A stretch of DNA of 64,000 bases from Nannocystis bainbridge. Lineage in GTDB: Bacteria; Myxococcota_A; Polyangia; Nannocystales; Nannocystaceae. The notes under the pieces are model-generated. The model was not told the DNA's origin, ran no database searches, and saw nothing but the letters and a program-made list of their open reading frames with translations. The position numbers and the translations under genes are program-made. Shown one piece after another: positions 25,081 through 33,804 of this stretch. The stretch spans positions 1,240,001 to 1,304,000 of the forward strand of contig NZ_JAQNDL010000001.1 in assembly GCF_028368995.1 (NCBI RefSeq). The letters are read 5' to 3'. Position 1 is the first letter of the stretch. The number at the start of each line of letters is the position of its first letter.

Positions 25081-27978
25081 CTAGTGTGAATGGCCGAGCG
25101 GGGCGTCGAGGACCTGCTCGAGGTCTTGCAGGTTGACGGGCTTGACCAGGTGGTTGTCGCAGCCGGCCGCGCGCGAGCGCTCGCGGTCGGCGTCCTGGCC
25201 CCAGCCGGTCAGGGCGATGATGGTCATGGCGCGGCCCCACGGGGTCTCGCGGATCCGCCGGGTGGCGTCTAGGCCGTTGAGCCGGGGCATGCCGACGTCC
25301 ATGAGGATCACCTGGGGTCGGAACTTGTCGGCGGCCTCGATGGCCTCGTAGCCGTCGTGGGCGGTGTGGACCTCGTGGCCGAGCATCTCGAGCATCATGG
25401 CCATGGCGTCGGCGCCGTCGCGGTTGTCGTCGACGACGAGCACGCGGCGGCCCGGGCCGGGCGGGAGGTCGTGCGGATCGTCGGAGCTGTCGGTGCGGGC
25501 GCGGTCGACCAGCGCCGGCAGCCGGACGGTGAAGGTGCTGCCACGACCCTCGCCCGCGCTCGCGGCGGTGACGCTGCCGCCGTGCATCTCGACCAGACCC
25601 TTGACGAGCGCGAGGCCGACGCCGAGGCCGCCGGCGCTGCGCTCGACGCTGCGGTCGACCTGGCTGAACATGTCGAAGATCGAGGACAGCGAGCCGGCGG
25701 GGATGCCGATGCCGTCGTCGCGCACGGTGACGACGACCTCGTCGCCGCTGCGCTCGGCGGTGAGCTGGATGTGACCGCCGGGACCGGTGTACTTGGCGCT
25801 GTTGGTGAGCAGGTTGCTGAACACCTGAGCGAGGCGGGTGAGGTCGGCGTCGAGGAAGACGGGGCCCGCGGGCAACGAGACCTGCAGCTCGTGGCCGGCG
25901 GCCTCGATCTGCGGGCGCGCGGTCTCGACGGCGCTGCCGACGACGTCGGCCAGGAGGATCCGCTCGCGCCGGAGGTCGAGCTTGTTGCGGCTGATCCGGC
26001 TGACGTCCATGAGGTCGTCGATGAGGCGGACCATGTGTGACAGCTGCCGGTCCATCATGGCGCGCGCGCGGGCGGCGACGTCGAGGTTGTCGCCGGCGAG
26101 GTGCATGACCTGGAGGCCGGTGCGGATCGGCGCCAGCGGGTTGCGCAGCTCGTGGGCGAGGAGGGCGATGAAGTCGTCCTTCTTGCGGTCGGCGTCGCGG
26201 AGCTGCTCGACGAGGCGCTCGCGCTCGCGCTCGGCCTGGATGCGGGCGGTGATGTCGGTGAAGAGGATGGCGACGTGCTCGCCGAGCTTGAAGGCGTAGA
26301 CGTCGTACCAGCGCGGGCCGAGCGCGCTGGCCAGGTTGACGAACCGGGCGGGCTGGCCGGTGCGGGCGACCTCGCCGTAGGCCTCGGCCCAGTGACGGTC
26401 GTGGCCGGGCGCCAACTCGAGGATGGTCTTGCCGACGGCGTCGTGGAGGCCGGTGTGCTTCTCGAACGCGGGGTTGACCTCGAGGAAGCGGTAGTCGACG
26501 CCGCGGTCGCCGTCGAACACCACGTCGACGATGCAGAAGCCCTCGTCGAGCGAGGAGAACAGGGTCCGGTAGCGCTCCTCGCTGTCCTTCAAGGCATCGA
26601 GCGCCCGCGCGTGCTCGGTGACGTCGATGGCGATGCCGTCCCAGGCGGTGCCGCCGCCGCGGAGGGGCCGCGGTGCCGAGTGACAGCGGATGTATCGGAT
26701 CTGGTCGCGGCCGTGGATCCGGAACTGCCAGTCGAAGTGGGTGCGGGCCCGAAACGCGGTCCCCTCGATCGCCAGCATCTGCTCGCGGTCCTCGTCGACG
26801 ATCACGCCGTAGAGGCCCGCGGGGTTGGCGACGATCTCGGCGGGGGTCATGCCGCAGATGGCCTCGACGCCGCGGCTGACGTAGGCGAATCGGCGCGAGC
26901 CGTCGACGCCCTCGATGACCTGGTAGATGAAGCCCGAGGGCAGGTTGTCGGCGAGGGTCCGCTGGCGCTCCTCGCTCTCGCGCAAGGCGATCTCGGCGCA
27001 GCGACGCGTGGTGATGTCGTAGTTGGCGCCGACGTAGCGGAGGGGCGCCTCGCCGGCGCGCAGGACGTCGCCCCGGGCGGCGATCCAGCGATAGGTGCCG
27101 TCGGCGTGGCGCACGCGGAACTCGGAGTGCGTGGGGCTGTGGGTGCGCACGGCCTCGCGCGTGGTGTGAAGGGCGGTGACGAGGTCGTCGGGGTGGATGC
27201 GGTCGAACCACCCGGTCTCGTCGGGCGCGGGCTCGTCGGGACCGAGGCCGAGCAGCTCGCGGATGGTCTCGGACCAGGTGACCGCACCGGTCTCGATGTT
27301 CCACTCCCACGAGCTCACGCCCGCGGCCTGCAAGGCGAGCGAGAGCCGCTCGGACTCGTCGCGCACGGCGGCCTCGGCGACGCGGGTGTCGGCGAGCTCC
27401 TGCAGGGTGCGCCGGTGCTGCAATGCGCGCTCGATGGCGGGCGCGGACTGGTCGACGCAGCGACCCAGGAGCCGCGCGACGCGCTCGGACAGGCGGCGCG
27501 GCTGGTGGAAGTAGAGCGTGAGGACGCCGAGCAGGCGCCCGCCGCGAGCGAGCAGCGGGACGGCGTGGAGGGCCCGGAAGCGGTCCTGGGCGGCCTCGTG
27601 GGCCTCGTGGGCGAGCGGGTCGAGGTCGGTGTCGGCGACGACGACGGCGGCCCGGCGCTGCAGGCACAGCTGGGCGGCGCCGCCGAGACGCGCGAGCAGC
27701 TCGTCGGTGACGCCGAGGCTGGCGCCGGGTTCGAACGCGCCGTCGTCGGCGCGCAGAGTGATCGCCCCCATGGTGGTGTGGCCGATCGCGGCGGCGGCGG
27801 CGAGAGTGTGATCGAGGACCGCGGCGAGCTCGAGGCTGCCGGCCAGGCGGACGCTCAGGTCGAGCAACAGTTCGAGCTCGCCGAGCTCGTCGACGTGGCG
27901 CACGTGCGGTCGACCTTCGTCGCCGACGCGCTCGCTGGCGTCGGCGGTGGCGGGACCGGTGAGCTCGTCGGAGCGCAT
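25081..27978 (-). CDS. Cytosolic hybrid histidine kinase (GAF-PAS-PAS-PAS-HK-REC)
   Basis: Sensor kinase of 965 residues without membrane segments. Order: a GAF domain (about 45-200), three PAS/PAC units (about 215-335, 345-465, 475-590; e.g. FRVRHADGTYRWIAARGDVL), an H-box (ALLAHELRNPLAPI, His609), an ATPase domain with SNLLTNSAKYT, DDGIGIP and GGLGVGLALVKGL, and a C-terminal receiver (VLVVDDNRDGAD; VILMDVGMP, Asp894). The ATG at 27978 is the first good start. It stands alone, with no adjacent regulator, so phosphotransfer to its own receiver or a distant partner is expected. Confidence 0.93.
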   Translation of the reverse strand: MRSDELTGPATADASERVGDEGRPHVRHVDELGELELLLDLSVRLAGSLELAAVLDHTLAAAAAIGHTTMGAITLRADDGAFEPGASLGVTDELLARLGGAAQLCLQRRAAVVVADTDLDPLAHEAHEAAQDRFRALHAVPLLARGGRLLGVLTLYFHQPRRLSERVARLLGRCVDQSAPAIERALQHRRTLQELADTRVAEAAVRDESERLSLALQAAGVSSWEWNIETGAVTWSETIRELLGLGPDEPAPDETGWFDRIHPDDLVTALHTTREAVRTHSPTHSEFRVRHADGTYRWIAARGDVLRAGEAPLRYVGANYDITTRRCAEIALRESEERQRTLADNLPSGFIYQVIEGVDGSRRFAYVSRGVEAICGMTPAEIVANPAGLYGVIVDEDREQMLAIEGTAFRARTHFDWQFRIHGRDQIRYIRCHSAPRPLRGGGTAWDGIAIDVTEHARALDALKDSEERYRTLFSSLDEGFCIVDVVFDGDRGVDYRFLEVNPAFEKHTGLHDAVGKTILELAPGHDRHWAEAYGEVARTGQPARFVNLASALGPRWYDVYAFKLGEHVAILFTDITARIQAERERERLVEQLRDADRKKDDFIALLAHELRNPLAPIRTGLQVMHLAGDNLDVAARARAMMDRQLSHMVRLIDDLMDVSRISRNKLDLRRERILLADVVGSAVETARPQIEAAGHELQVSLPAGPVFLDADLTRLAQVFSNLLTNSAKYTGPGGHIQLTAERSGDEVVVTVRDDGIGIPAGSLSSIFDMFSQVDRSVERSAGGLGVGLALVKGLVEMHGGSVTAASAGEGRGSTFTVRLPALVDRARTDSSDDPHDLPPGPGRRVLVVDDNRDGADAMAMMLEMLGHEVHTAHDGYEAIEAADKFRPQVILMDVGMPRLNGLDATRRIRETPWGRAMTIIALTGWGQDADRERSRAAGCDNHLVKPVNLQDLEQVLDAPLGHSH

Positions 27979-28263
27979 GCAATAATTGTAGGTGCGGGCG
28001 CGGGCGCGGCCAATGTGGGGTCAGCGAGCGCGGAGGCGGCGAAGACCGCGACCCGAGCGTCCGGCGGCCCCGCTCGTGGGCTTCACCGTCGAGGCCGGCG
28101 TCGAGGAGGCGGACGATCCGGACGGCCCTGTCCGGCGGGCGCGGGCGACCGTCACGAACGCGCGTGGTGCGCGGAAGGAATCGCAGCACCCTCGACGGGC
28201 GGAATGATATGTCCCCGAGGACATGTGGCGACCGTGCCGCGAACGCGGGCCGTGGAGATCCAG
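27979..28263. other. Intergenic, nothing recognised
   Basis: About 285 bases upstream of the hybrid kinase gene and before an IS630 remnant. No gene or clear hairpin recognised. Confidence 0.4.
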
Positions 28264-28690
28264 TGAAGCTCCGAGGAGTACGTCGCGCGGATGGACGACG
28301 TCCTCGACACCCTGGCGCAACCGGCCGACCGTCGGAGCCGGTCGTCGCGCTCGATGAACGGCCGGCCGCTCGTCCTGGCCGACCAGCCTCACCTGGCCGC
28401 ATGGCCCGCCAGGACTATGAATACGTTCGGCGCGGAACCGCAAATATCTTCTGTATCGTCGAGCCCAAGGCAGGGTGCCACCTGACCTATGCGACGCCGA
28501 ACTGCACGGCGAAGCAGTTCGCTCGAGCTCTCCGCAGAATAGCTCAACGATATCGTTCGGCGCGGACGATTCACCTCGTCATGGACAATCTCAACACGCA
28601 CCGGAAAACTCGTTGTGCACGACCTTCGGCGGTGTTGCGGGGCGCGAGCTCTGGAGCCGCTTTACGAGGAAGTGTTGCGGGTTCGGGGCG
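28264..28690 (+). mobile_element. IS630-family transposase remnant
   Basis: Plus-strand pieces in three frames reconstruct an IS630 DDE transposase: EEYVARMDDVLDTLAQPADR, then VVALDERP and RQDYEYVRRGTANIFCIVEP with HLVMDNLNTHRK (catalytic DN motif), then NSLCTTFGGVAGRELWSRFT. At least two frameshifts separate them and the N- and C-terminal parts are missing. The 3' side runs directly into a copy of aconitase sequence. Confidence 0.78.
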
Positions 28691-28743
28691 CGACCTTGAG
28701 AAGCTCTACGGCTTGTCCTGCCCGCGCTTCGCCGAGCCCGAAG
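28688..28743 (+). repeat. 56-bp copy of internal aconitase sequence
   Basis: Matches 31460-31515 inside the aconitase gene at 54 of 56 bases and would encode RDLEKLYGLSCPRFAEPE. It lies in the same orientation about 2.8 kb upstream of the intact copy and is fused to the IS630 remnant. Confidence 0.92.
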
Positions 28744-28773
28744 CCGCTCCACATTGTGCTCGGGCGTGTCGTC

Positions 28774-29535
28774 CTAATCCCGACTAAGCGGCTCCAGATA
28801 TTTCCGGAGGGCTTCCCACGGCGGCTGATGGTGGCTGTCGAGTCTTCCCAAATGCTGCATAGACACATCTTGAATTCCGGCAGCCTTGTTGTGTGCGGAC
28901 CCCATGCCTTCCCAGCGGTTTGCCATTCTATGGCTGACGAGGAAATCGATAATCGCCTCGAAGCGCAAGGGGTCAACCTCCCGCGAGAGGAAGACAGCAT
29001 CCATCCCAGGTGCCTTCATGTAAGAAACGGGCCCGTCATCGAGTGTTCCGGCCATCAAGGCAATGAACTGCGAAGACAGAACATGTATAGCATCTGCCAT
29101 CTCGCGCATGACTCTTAGCGTTGGCACATCGGATTCAGCGAGTACCTTGGCGAGTTGCCGATACAGCCGATCCGGCACCTTCGGGGTCTGCATGCGATCG
29201 ACCGCGAGCAAAACAAGGCAGCTCTTGCCCAGTTCATTGTCAACGGACTGGATATCTCGGAGTTGCTCCTGAACCAAAGTATGAAGGCCAGGATCGTCGG
29301 CGCGTTGGCCGACATATAGAGAAACCGCTGCAAAGTTGCCCTGATCAACATACGGTCGCACCGTCTCGAGGAACGTCTCCGCGGCTCTTCGTTCCTTTTC
29401 GGAAGCGGTGTCTTCAACAGCTCCTCGCATAAGCGATAAGCCTGGAATGAGGTCAAGCACCCTCGCTAGGGTATTTCTGAAAATCTTCTTGTTGCGATCT
29501 TCTGACGGCATCCCCACCAGGATCGGGCGTCCCAT
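28774..29535 (-). CDS. Hypothetical protein, AT-richer than its surroundings
   Basis: Protein of about 253 residues, no recognised family. Sequence is helical and soluble-looking (RNKKIFRNTLARVLDLIPG, ERRAAETFLETVRPYVDQG, VPDRLYRQLAKVLAESDVP). There is no signal peptide. Base composition and codon use are visibly less GC-rich than adjacent genes, suggesting recent transfer. Start uncertain between 29535 (MGRPILVG) and 29511 (MPSEDRNKK); neither has a strong ribosome site. It is bracketed by aconitase-derived sequence on the left and the aconitase gene on the right. Confidence 0.62.
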   Translation of the reverse strand: MGRPILVGMPSEDRNKKIFRNTLARVLDLIPGLSLMRGAVEDTASEKERRAAETFLETVRPYVDQGNFAAVSLYVGQRADDPGLHTLVQEQLRDIQSVDNELGKSCLVLLAVDRMQTPKVPDRLYRQLAKVLAESDVPTLRVMREMADAIHVLSSQFIALMAGTLDDGPVSYMKAPGMDAVFLSREVDPLRFEAIIDFLVSHRMANRWEGMGSAHNKAAGIQDVSMQHLGRLDSHHQPPWEALRKYLEPLSRD

Positions 29536-29820
29536 CAATGAATTCAAGAGTGAACTAGGCGCCGCGGCGCGCCGCTGGCCCGGCTCGAAGGTCGCGTCGC
29601 GCAGGTCGCGGTCGCTGCTCGGCGAGCTGAGCAGCTCGGCGATGATGATGTCCGGCAGTGGGCAGGCGAGGTCGGCGACCAAGCTCGACACCATCACCGA
29701 CCTCGTCGTCGGGCCCAGCGTCGGGGCCATCGTCCTCTCGCAGAAGAGGCTGGACGCCCAGTCCGGCGACCTGCGGGCGATTGTACTGGCGCGGGCTAAC
29801 TCGCAGCCAGCTCCATCTTG

Positions 29821-30150
29821 ATGGACCTCGATCGGCCGCTCGCCCACGCCCTCATCAACGCCGTGATGGTTCGGCCCGGTCTCATCGCCATCCGCGCGCT
29901 CGTCGACATGGAGCGCGAGCGACAGGACCGCGAGCGGGCCGCCGCCGCTGCCCGTGAGGCCGCCGAGGCCGCTGCCCGCGAGGCCGCCGAGGCCAGCGCT
30001 CGCGCCGAAGCCGAGGCGCAGGACCGTGCCGCGGCCGCGGTCGCCGAAGAAGCCCGCCGGGGCCGAGGAGCGCCGCCAGCACCGCCATCGCGCTCGGTGC
30101 AAGAGGGTGCTGATGGCGGCAAGGTCCTGATCGCCCGCCTGCTCGAGTGA
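29821..30150 (+). CDS. Small Ala/Glu/Arg-rich coiled-coil protein
   Basis: Protein of 109 residues, not recognised. After a hydrophobic N-terminal helix (ALINAVMVRPGLIAIRALVD) comes a long charged helix of REAAEAAAREAAEASARAEA type, predicted as a coiled coil, then a Pro-rich tail. It lies 71 bases upstream of the aconitase gene on the same strand. A short coding-like patch just upstream (about 29690-29815, DLVVGPSVGAIVLSQKRLDA) may be a remnant of another gene. The function is unknown; whether it is expressed is uncertain. Confidence 0.45.
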   Translation: MDLDRPLAHALINAVMVRPGLIAIRALVDMERERQDRERAAAAAREAAEAAAREAAEASARAEAEAQDRAAAAVAEEARRGRGAPPAPPSRSVQEGADGGKVLIARLLE

Positions 30151-30221
30151 GCGCAGGAGGCGAATCGTGCTCGTGCGCTTCCCGGCGTGACCCGGGCCCG
30201 GGCGGGCCGTAAGTTGTTATC

Positions 30222-32213
30222 ATGGCACCCCAGAACGTCGCACGGAAGCTCATCGCCTCGCACCTGCTCGAAGGGGAGATGATCCCAGGCCAGGAGATCG
30301 GCCTGCGCATCGACCAGACGCTGACCCAGGACGCCACCGGCACGCTGGTGATGCTCGAGCTCGAGGCGATGGGCCTCGAGCGGGCGGCCACCGAGGTTTC
30401 GGTGCAATACGTCGACCACAACCTGCTGCAGACCGACTTCAAGAATCCCGACGACCACCTGTTCCTCCAGGCGATCTGTCAGCGCTTCGGCATCTGGTAC
30501 AGCCGCCCGGGGAACGGCGTCAGCCATGCGGTGCACATGGAACGCTTCGGCAGGCCCGGACGCTCGCTGGCCGGCTCGGACAGCCATACCCCGGCCGCGG
30601 GCTCGATGGGCATGCTCGCCTTCGGCGCCGGCGGACTCGATGTGGCGTTCGCCATCGCCGGCGAACCGCTGTACCTGAGGATGCCGAAGATCCTCGGCGT
30701 CGAGCTGGTCGGCGCGCTGCCCCCCTGGGTTAGCGCCAAGGACCTCGTGCTCGAGATGCTGCGCCGGCACGACGTCAAGGGCTGCCGCGGCATGATCGTC
30801 GAGTACTTCGGCGACGGCCTGGCGGGGCTCACGGCGATGGACCGCCATGTCATTGCCAATATGGGCACCGAGCTCGGCGCAACCACCACGGTCTTCCCCT
30901 CCGACGAGCAGGTCCGGCGCTTCCTGCGCCTGCAACGCCGCGAGCAGGACTGGGTCGAGCTCATCGCCGACGCCGGCTGCGACTACGACCTAGTCGAGCG
31001 TATTGAGCTGCCGGCGCTCGAACCGCTGATTGCGTGCCCGTCGAGCCCCGGCAACGTGGTCCGCGTGCGCGAGGTCGAGGGCCGCCCGATCTACCAGTCG
31101 TACATCGGCTCCTCGGCCAACCCCGGCCTGCGCGACTTCTGGATCGCCGCCGAGATCGTCAAGGGCCTACGTGCGCACGAGCGCGTCTCGCTCGACATCA
31201 ACCCGACCTCGCGGGCGCTGATCGAGAACCTGGCGCGCCTGGGCTCGTTCCAGCAGTTGATCGCCGCCGGGGCGCGCTTCCACCAGGCCGGCTGCAACGG
31301 CTGCATCGGCATGGGCCAGGCTCCGGCCACTCACCAGATCAGCCTGCGCACCGTGCCGCGCAACTTCCCCGGCCGCTCGGGCACCAAGGAGGACCTGGTC
31401 TACCTGGTCAGCCCCGAGACCGCCGCCGCCTCGGCACTGGCCGGCGCCATCACCGATCCGCGCGACCTCGAGAAGCTCTACGGCCTGTCCTGCCCGCGCT
31501 TCGCCGAGCCCGAAGACCAGGCAATCAACCATGACCTGATCGCTCCCGCGCCTTCCGCCGGTATCGCCGAACGCTTCGAGCGGGGGCCCAACATCAAGGC
31601 GCTGCCGCTGTTCGCTCCGCTGGTCGACGACGCCGAGGTGCCGGTGCTGCTGAAGATGGACGATGACATCTCGACCGACGAGATCTTGATGGCGGGGGCG
31701 CGCGCGCTGCCCTTCCGTAGCAACATCCCCGCGATCAGCCAGTACGCCTTCTTCGCCATCGATGAGACCTTCGCCGCGCGTGCGCACGTCGCCAAGGAGC
31801 AGCACGGCGGTCACGTGGTCATCGCCGGCGACAACTACGGGCAGGGCTCGAGCCGCGAGCACGCCGCGCTCGCGCCGCGCTACCTCGGCCAGATCGCGGT
31901 GATCGCCAGGAGCTATGCGCGCATCGCCTGGCAGAACCTGGCGAACTTCGGCATCCTGGCGCTGACATTCGTCGATCCCGCCGACTACGATTGGATCGAG
32001 CAGGGCGACCAGTTCGCGTTCTCGGACCTGCGCGAGCGCGTCGCCGCGGGCGGTGTCATCGTGGTCCGCAACCTGACCCAGCGGCGCGACGTACGCTGCG
32101 CGCACCAGCTCAGCGAGCGCCAGGTGCGCGCAGTGCTCGCCGGCGGGCTGATCAACCAATTCCGGCAACAGCGCGGGGTGGGCAATGACGGCCCGCTGCG
32201 GTGCGCTCGTTGA
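30222..32213 (+). CDS. Aconitate hydratase (short, single-chain type)
   Basis: Citrate/isocitrate isomerase of the TCA cycle, 663 residues, the length of the shorter bacterial aconitases rather than the 850-900-residue AcnA/AcnB forms. The N-terminal part has SVQYVDHNLLQTDFKN and LAGSDSHTPAAGSMGMLAFG. [4Fe-4S] ligands are Cys272 (LIACPSSPGN), Cys358 and Cys361 (AGCNGCIGMGQ). The C-terminal swivel domain has DDDISTDEIL and GDNYGQGSSREHAAL with the active-site Ser and Arg. No ribosome site is obvious. Part of its sequence is duplicated at 28688-28743. It should be functional; cytosolic. Confidence 0.93.
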   Translation: MAPQNVARKLIASHLLEGEMIPGQEIGLRIDQTLTQDATGTLVMLELEAMGLERAATEVSVQYVDHNLLQTDFKNPDDHLFLQAICQRFGIWYSRPGNGVSHAVHMERFGRPGRSLAGSDSHTPAAGSMGMLAFGAGGLDVAFAIAGEPLYLRMPKILGVELVGALPPWVSAKDLVLEMLRRHDVKGCRGMIVEYFGDGLAGLTAMDRHVIANMGTELGATTTVFPSDEQVRRFLRLQRREQDWVELIADAGCDYDLVERIELPALEPLIACPSSPGNVVRVREVEGRPIYQSYIGSSANPGLRDFWIAAEIVKGLRAHERVSLDINPTSRALIENLARLGSFQQLIAAGARFHQAGCNGCIGMGQAPATHQISLRTVPRNFPGRSGTKEDLVYLVSPETAAASALAGAITDPRDLEKLYGLSCPRFAEPEDQAINHDLIAPAPSAGIAERFERGPNIKALPLFAPLVDDAEVPVLLKMDDDISTDEILMAGARALPFRSNIPAISQYAFFAIDETFAARAHVAKEQHGGHVVIAGDNYGQGSSREHAALAPRYLGQIAVIARSYARIAWQNLANFGILALTFVDPADYDWIEQGDQFAFSDLRERVAAGGVIVVRNLTQRRDVRCAHQLSERQVRAVLAGGLINQFRQQRGVGNDGPLRCAR

Positions 32214-32246
32214 CAGCCACGCGGATCGCCGCGTAGCGTCGGGCCG

Positions 32247-32559
32247 ATGTGGAAGTGCCTCGTCCTCGCCATGTTCGCGGTCGCTTGCGGTGAGGCCGGG
32301 CCCAGCGCGATCGCCAAGGTCCAGGCGGCGCATCGCCGGCCCCTCGCGCGCGCGTCGCGGTCACCCGTCGGGCTGCACCGCCAGCAATTCGACGATCTCG
32401 CCGGCGTGGTTCGAGGATTCAGTCTACTCCGTTGCGTCGTCGGAGGACGAAGCTATTTGCTTGGTAACCCGCTCGGAGGACATCTGGACGCAGTATGTGC
32501 TGGACGACGAGACGTTCGATGACCGTTTGGTAGCCGGCTTCACAAAAACGTCGAAATGA
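32247..32559 (+). pseudogene. Frameshifted small lipoprotein gene
   Basis: The start MWKCLVLAMFAVACGEAGPS has a clear lipobox but coding character moves to another frame from about 32360 (PAWFEDSVYSVASSEDEAI, then TRSEDIWTQYVLDDETFDD) and ends at 32559. A single frameshift between about 32300 and 32360 reconciles them into a lipoprotein of about 103 residues. No family recognised. Confidence 0.5.
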
Positions 32560-32623
32560 TAATTCGGGAGCGATCGGCGGGAATTTAATTCCCGCTGTTG
32601 AATCGATGTGGTAGGGCTAAAGC

Positions 32624-33169
32624 ATGTCGCCTATACAAGCCCTTCAACTCGCTCGTACGGCGAGCGCGACACCGAAGAGCCCGATCGGTCTCCTCAAGGT
32701 TGTGTTCATTCTCGGCTACGGGACCCCAGGCTCGGTGGTTTTCGCTCGCCTCGATGTGATGGGGACCGCCGAGCGTGCGCTGCTCTTGGGATTCTTGATG
32801 TTCTATCCGCTCGTCATTTTATCGGTCCTGTATTTGCTGGTGTCGAGGCATTACCCAAAGCTGTACACCCCCTATGACTTTCGAGAAGAAGCCCACTTCC
32901 TCGCATTGGCCCGAATGCAAAGTTCGAAGTCCATGAAGATTCATGACAAGAGGGATTCCGCTGTCCAAGAACCGTCGGGCGGGGCAGTGCTGGGCCCGCT
33001 CAAGCTGGAGCCGGCACCTCGCATTGCGACGGATGAGACGTCCGAGGGGCAAGAGCTCGACCTTCCCGCTCCTCGCGGAGGAGGCAGCAAAAGGCGCAGG
33101 GCGAGCGCGTCGACCCCGAATTCAGAGGTCGAGGAGCGCGCCCCCCTCCGACGTGGCTCCCCCGCATGA
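32624..33169 (+). CDS. Hypothetical membrane protein
   Basis: Protein of 181 residues. Two hydrophobic stretches (about 24-42, GLLKVVFILGYGTPGSVVF, and 49-75, AERALLLGFLMFYPLVILSV) are followed by SRHYPKLYTPYDFREEAHFL and a polar, low-complexity cytoplasmic tail rich in Ser, Glu, Lys and Arg. Base composition of the first half is AT-richer than the surroundings. No family recognised; the YTPYDFR segment is reminiscent of uncharacterised membrane proteins associated with conflict systems, which is only an impression. Confidence 0.6.
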   Translation: MSPIQALQLARTASATPKSPIGLLKVVFILGYGTPGSVVFARLDVMGTAERALLLGFLMFYPLVILSVLYLLVSRHYPKLYTPYDFREEAHFLALARMQSSKSMKIHDKRDSAVQEPSGGAVLGPLKLEPAPRIATDETSEGQELDLPAPRGGGSKRRRASASTPNSEVEERAPLRRGSPA

Positions 33170-33217
33170 CGGAACAGGACCTCCGCACGGTCGCACTGGT
33201 CAGAGGGGCGGTGGGTC

Positions 33218-33583
33218 GTGTGCGGCCTCCTGGCGCAGCTTGGAGCACACGTGCAGAAGCACCGCGCTGCGGGGGTCGACGCTGCCGCGGGCCTGTATCG
33301 TCCCACGACCACGACCGCGAGCCTGGCACGCGTTGCCGCCACCGCCGTGCGGGGCGTCTCCGGGGTTAGGACCGCCGAGGACGCCGCACAGGCGCTCCAG
33401 GCGAGCGAGGAGCGTCGACTGCTTGCCCTCGACTCGGCCGAGCTCGGGGGCCTGGCGCTCAAGCTGTTGCATCCGCGGTTGGCGGCGGACGCCGACCCGT
33501 TCAGGACGGGCATCCACCGCCACGGGCCGCTGCCTACAGCAGGAGCGCGTAGAGGTCGTTCCCCTGCGGCCGGACCGCCTTGA
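33218..33583 (+). pseudogene. Coding remnant, possibly truncated hypothetical gene
   Basis: Coding character is good for about 100 codons (GLYRPTTTTASLARVAATAV, RTAEDAAQALQASEERRLLA, GLALKLLHPRLAADADP), then becomes degenerate. No family recognised; probably the middle of a larger helical protein. It overlaps a minus-strand gene tail, so both cannot be intact. Confidence 0.35.
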
Positions 33584-33640
33584 GATAGCGACCAATCTCA
33601 CCTGCGTCGGATGTCTCATCCAAGGTCCCCTCGGAAGCAG
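33534..33640 (-). pseudogene. C-terminal remnant of an unidentified gene
   Basis: Minus-strand tail TLDETSDAGEIGRYLKAVRP then QGNDLYALLL with a normal stop at 33534. The upstream body is not coherent. Remnant only. Confidence 0.35.
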
Positions 33641-33804
33641 ACCTCGCTGGGCTTGGCACGACTGCGCCCGGACCGTAACTGTGAGGCCGCGCGGCGTCCG
33701 GCACGCGGCCCGGGTGCAGCGAAATGGTTGTAACAGCGGCGAGGCGACGGGGACTCAAGGGCGACGGCGGCCGTGGGGCCGCGCCACCTCTTGAGGTTCC
33801 TTCG

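Noticed and set aside
24788..28402. A 1204-codon open frame on the minus strand overlapping the hybrid kinase.
   Set aside because: It is Arg/Pro/Ala-rich, lacks domain structure, and overlaps a kinase with complete motifs in another frame. It is a high-GC shadow.
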